DNA of 64,000 nucleotides from Nakamurella multipartita DSM 44233 (GTDB lineage: Bacteria > Actinomycetota > Actinomycetes > Mycobacteriales > Nakamurellaceae): positions 372,001 to 436,000 of the forward strand of contig NC_013235.1 of the NCBI RefSeq assembly GCF_000024365.1, read 5' to 3'. This document shows positions 61,352 through 64,000 of the stretch, piece by piece. Below the pieces are notes generated by a model, which worked only from the letters and a program-made list of their open reading frames with translations, had not been told where the DNA came from and did not search any database. How positions within the stretch are numbered: the stretch's first letter is position 1; each line of letters opens with the position of its first letter. Made by a program: the position numbers and the translations under genes.

Positions 61352-62492
61352 ATGTCCCTCTATCTCATTGACCGGCTGGCCCAGGTACTGGCCGATGGTT
61401 CGAGCGACGCGGTGACCGTCTTCGGCATCACGCTGGTCGGTGTGAGCGTCACCACTGCGGTGAAGCTGATGTTCACCGTTGGTCTGGTGGTGGTTGTACT
61501 GGGTTTACGGTGGCTGGCCTTATTCGTCACGCGCCGGGTGCTGGGTGGGGAGGTCGCTGACCCGCGCAGGTTCTGGGTGCGCCAAGGTGTGCAGCTGGTT
61601 GCGGCAGCGACCCTTGCGATCGGGTTCTTGTTCTATCTGGGTGACACCTGAGACCGATCTCAGTACGGGGGTGGGGCTGGTCACCGCCGGTCTGGCGTTC
61701 GCCTTGCAGCAGGTTGTCCTCTCCCTCGCCGCGTACTTTGTGATCCTCCGGGGCGATACCTTCGGAATCGGCGATCGGATCACCCTGGGCGGGGTGCGTG
61801 GTGATGTCGTCAAGCTGGGTTTCCTCAAGACCACGATCATGGAAATGGGTCAGCCGCCGGCCGTGGAAGGTGCAGATCCCGCAATCTGGGTTCATTCGCG
61901 GCAGTACACGGGGCGTCTGGTGACCGTGACCAACGGTGCCATCTTTAACGAGCCGGTCTATAACTACACACGTGATTTTCCTTTCCTGTGGGAAGAAATC
62001 GTCGTGCCGATCGGATACGCCAGCGACCGTGGTCGGGTGGAACAAATCCTCCTCGCCGCCGCGCACGACCATGCGGTGGTCGACGATCCGATGGCTCGGC
62101 AGGCGTTATCGAAAATGCGGGCCAAGTACGCCATGGCGGATGCGACTACGGAGCCAGCGGTTTACTGGCGAATCACCGACAATTGGCTCGAGATGTCGTT
62201 GCGATTCCTGGTGTTCCACCGCGGGGTTCGAGAAATAAAGGACCGAATTAACCGGGACATCATGAATGGGCTGGATGCCAGCGGAATCCGAATCGCAAGT
62301 GCGACCTACGAGGTCGTGGGCTTGCCGGCATTTCAGATGATCGACAACCGGAGCCAGGACGGGCAGACCCGAATTCGCGGTGCTCAGACGGTCGGCGAGA
62401 TGCCAACGGTCGAGGAGAGTCCGGCCGCTCTTGTCGTGAGTGCGCCACCAGAGACTCGAACCTCCAACATGCCGATTAGTGGATCTTCGTGA
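61352..62492 (+). pseudogene. MscS-family mechanosensitive channel, frameshifted
   Basis: The frame from the ATG at 61352 gives 99 residues with two membrane helices (AVKLMFTVGLVVVVLGLRWLALFV, GVQLVAAATLAIGFLFYL). It ends in a TGA at 61649-61651. The next frame carries on with the MscS pore and beta domain: TGVGLVTAGLAFALQQVVLSLAAYFVILRG, GIGDRITLGGVRGDVVKLG and TVTNGAIFNEPVYNYT. The shift is of one base (or the loss of two) at about 61640-61651. All other MscS features are intact. The last 20 codons overlap a tRNA-like fragment on the other strand, so the natural C-terminus may have been replaced. Confidence 0.82.
62440..62478 (-). other. tRNA 3'-half-like fragment (possible attachment site relic)
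   Basis: Read on the minus strand the sequence contains TTCGAGTC preceded by GGAGG and followed by GTGGCGCAC, like the T-arm and acceptor end of an actinobacterial tRNA (tRNA-Lys is the closest I recognise). The T-stem has mismatches, no CCA follows, and there is no 5' half, so it is a degenerate fragment, not a tRNA gene. It lies at the border between the MscS gene and transposase relics. Confidence 0.4.
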
Positions 62493-62552
62493 ATCAGCGT
62501 TCACCGGCGACGCCATGATCGATACCTGCGATTTCGACAGTGCGGTCACGCC

Positions 62553-62757
62553 TTGCGACCCGGGTGTCGAAATCCCGGTGCCGATGGCCGTTGCGGGAGT
62601 TGACCCGGTCCGGGCTGCGTTCGCCGTAGCCGGCACCGCACAACGCGTCGGCCTCGGCGCCCATCAGCGTCTGAATGAACGTCGAAAGCATCGAGCGAAG
62701 CAGGTCCGGGCTCGCCGACGCGAGCATGTCGCCGACGGCGGTCGTCGGGTCGTTAGG
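62553..62757 (-). mobile_element. IS256-family transposase, N-terminal relic
   Basis: The frame reads DPTTAVGDMLASASPDLL, then FIQTLMGAEADALCGAGYGE and RVNSRNGHRHRDFDTRV, matching the conserved N-terminal region of IS256/mutator transposases. After DTRV the sequence diverges and no DDE catalytic region follows. It is a short relic, with no visible terminal repeats. Confidence 0.8.
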
Positions 62758-62794
62758 CTGTGCAGACCTGAGCGCTGACCTATTCCTGGAAGGG

Positions 62795-63011
62795 ATCTAC
62801 TTCGCCCGCCCGGGGCAACCCTGGATCGGGCCGGTCAAACGAGAACATGAACGGCCTGCTGCGTCAGTACCTACCGCGCAGCAGCGACCTGGCCACGTTC
62901 ACCGCCGAGGACCTGATCGCCATCGCCGCACGATTGCACGACCGGCCCCGCAAGATCCTGGACTGGCGCACACCAGCAAAGGTCTTCGTCTCCCGACTAC
63001 CCTGCCCATGA
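62795..63011 (+). mobile_element. IS30-family transposase, C-terminal relic
   Basis: The frame ending at 63011 reads NENMNGLLRQYLPRSSDL, then EDLIAIAARLHDRPRKILDW and RTPAKVF, the conserved IS30 C-terminal part with the final catalytic Glu in NEN. Upstream, YFARPGQPW is the matching preceding segment in another frame, separated by a one-base shift near 62838. It is decayed, with no ends recognised. Confidence 0.82.
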
Positions 63012-63146
63012 CCAGCAGTGTTGCGACGACCGCTAGAAACCGCGCTGGAACCCGCCTGACGCCAGGGGGTCAGTTTTCAGCCGTCGTCGACAGATCGCGA
63101 CGATCCTTCCGTCGACCGCGGACGTGCTGGTACCCATCCGTCGCGG

Positions 63147-64000
63147 TCAGTGCTTGTCGACCATTTCGATCTCGCCGGATTGGATTCGTTCCCAGTACCC
63201 GTTGATCTCCTTCTTGAGCACCCGGGCGAGCAGGTACAGGCCGATGAGGTTGGGGACCGACATCAGGAAGATCATCGAGTCGGAGAACCCGATGACCGGA
63301 CCGAGTGACAGCGTTGCGCCGATCAGGGTGAAGACGCAGAAGACGGCCTTGAAGATGTTCTCCGCTTTGGCGCTGTCGCCGAACAGGTAGCCGGTGGCCT
63401 TCATGCCGTAGTACGACCAGGCGATCATGGTGGAGAACGCGAACAGCACGACCGCGACCACCAGGACAAACTGGAACCATGGCAGTACCGACTGGAAGGC
63501 GGCTGTTGTCAACCCGACCCCGCCGAGCTCCGAGGAATTGGGATCGTCCCAGACACCGGTGATGACGATGACCAGGGCCGTCATGGTGCAGATGACGATG
63601 GTGTCGATGAACGGCTCCAGCAGGGACACGAAACCCTCGGTGGCAGGTTCCTTCGTCCGGACCGCCGAGTGCGCGATCGACGCCGACCCGACGCCGGCCT
63701 CGTTGGAGAATGCGGCCCGCTGGAATCCCACGATGAGAACGCCGACGACCCCGCCAACGACCCCCTCCGGGTTGAACGCGCCGCTGATGATCTGACCGAA
63801 CGCGGCCGGAATCATCGAGACGTTCGCGAAGATGACGACCAGCGCTGCGGTGATGTACAGCACCGCCATGAACGGCACGATCTTGTCGGTGACCCTGGCG
63901 ATCGACTTGATGCCACCGATGATCACCAGCGCCACCAGGATCGCGAAGACCAGCCCGAACGCCCATTTGTAGTCCTCGCCGCCGAAGACCTCGACGATCA
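63147..64000 (-). CDS. Alanine/glycine:cation symporter (AGCS), 3' part
   Basis: The C-terminal 284 residues of an AGCS-family sodium:amino-acid symporter; the start lies beyond the window. Visible family sequence includes VALVIIGGIKSIARVTDKIVPFMA, QRAAFSNEAGVGSASIAHSAVRTKEP (the strongly conserved NEAGxGSA motif) and AFSTMIAWSYYGMKATGYLFG. At least six membrane helices are present. It imports alanine or glycine with Na+ or H+. The stop at 63147 is followed by a short non-coding gap and the IS30 relic. Confidence 0.9.
   Translation of the reverse strand, partial: IVEVFGGEDYKWAFGLVFAILVALVIIGGIKSIARVTDKIVPFMAVLYITAALVVIFANVSMIPAAFGQIISGAFNPEGVVGGVVGVLIVGFQRAAFSNEAGVGSASIAHSAVRTKEPATEGFVSLLEPFIDTIVICTMTALVIVITGVWDDPNSSELGGVGLTTAAFQSVLPWFQFVLVVAVVLFAFSTMIAWSYYGMKATGYLFGDSAKAENIFKAVFCVFTLIGATLSLGPVIGFSDSMIFLMSVPNLIGLYLLARVLKKEINGYWERIQSGEIEMVDKH

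Noticed and set aside
62440-62478. Intact tRNA gene
   Set aside because: Only a mismatched 3' half is present; no D-arm, no anticodon stem pairing and no 5' acceptor strand.

Overview
This is a gene-dense, high-GC window, most likely chromosomal DNA of an actinobacterium. The pointers are extreme third-position G/C, frequent GTG starts, ATGA-type overlaps, F420-type enzymes (a Ddn-like reductase and a luciferase-like monooxygenase), an ANTAR regulator, a PknB-type kinase and a DsrC/DsrE/CstB sulfur set. I lean towards Nakamurella or its relatives, but nothing in the window proves the genus. No rRNA, intact tRNA, CRISPR array or complete insertion sequence was seen.

Layout. 1-5 kb: start of zwf, a GAF-ANTAR regulator, small basic proteins and a tandem pair of Imm5-like helical proteins. 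3.6-12.2 kb: mostly redox and lipid enzymes (phytoene-desaturase-like oxidase, SDR, zinc alcohol dehydrogenase, phasin/SAP-like coiled-coil protein, fatty acid desaturase, HMG-CoA lyase, GNAT). 12.4-20.7 kb: a reactive-sulfur regulon with SQR, DsrC and DsrE; an ABC exporter; a Cys-rich mini-protein, a CstR-type repressor, DUF302 and thioredoxin; then a CstB-like persulfide dioxygenase-rhodanese, a TauE/SafE exporter and OsmC. Three near-identical dyads (ATACCC-N4-GGGTAT) lie 30-35 bp upstream of the three main start codons, so the sulfur genes look like one regulon. 20.9-29.8 kb: a broken MBL hydrolase, a Ser/Thr kinase, a protease-plus-zinc-hydrolase fusion with a membrane-protein neighbour, a frameshifted epoxide hydrolase beside a WYL regulator, and a PAP2 phosphatase. 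29.8-34.6 kb: paired B12-binding-type regulators, F420-linked enzymes and a MetX-like acyltransferase.

35-46.7 kb: exported hydrolases (beta-lactamase-like, TAP-like pseudogene, M23 lipoprotein), a VOC protein, a permease, then an operon of SDR (split), membrane protein, GH15 and a lone ATP synthase epsilon subunit. 46.8-50 kb: FAD monooxygenase and NDH-2-like genes and a marR gene, tied together by a shared 13-bp palindrome. 50-58.5 kb: GH76 lipoprotein, incomplete sugar ABC system, DUF2254 protein, two small proteins and an OmpR/MtrB-like two-component system. 59-64 kb: CPA1 antiporter, DUF421 protein, frameshifted MscS channel, a tRNA-like 3' fragment, IS256 and IS30 relics, and the 3' part of an AGCS amino-acid symporter.

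The most novel item is the 771-residue protein at 23289-25604. It joins a trypsin-like protease with an intact triad to a zinc-dependent S1/P1 nuclease/phospholipase C-type domain whose ligand-bearing tryptophan, normally the mature N-terminus, is internal. This suggests a protease-activated toxic effector. Five other genes carry single frame disruptions, which could be real decay or sequence errors.
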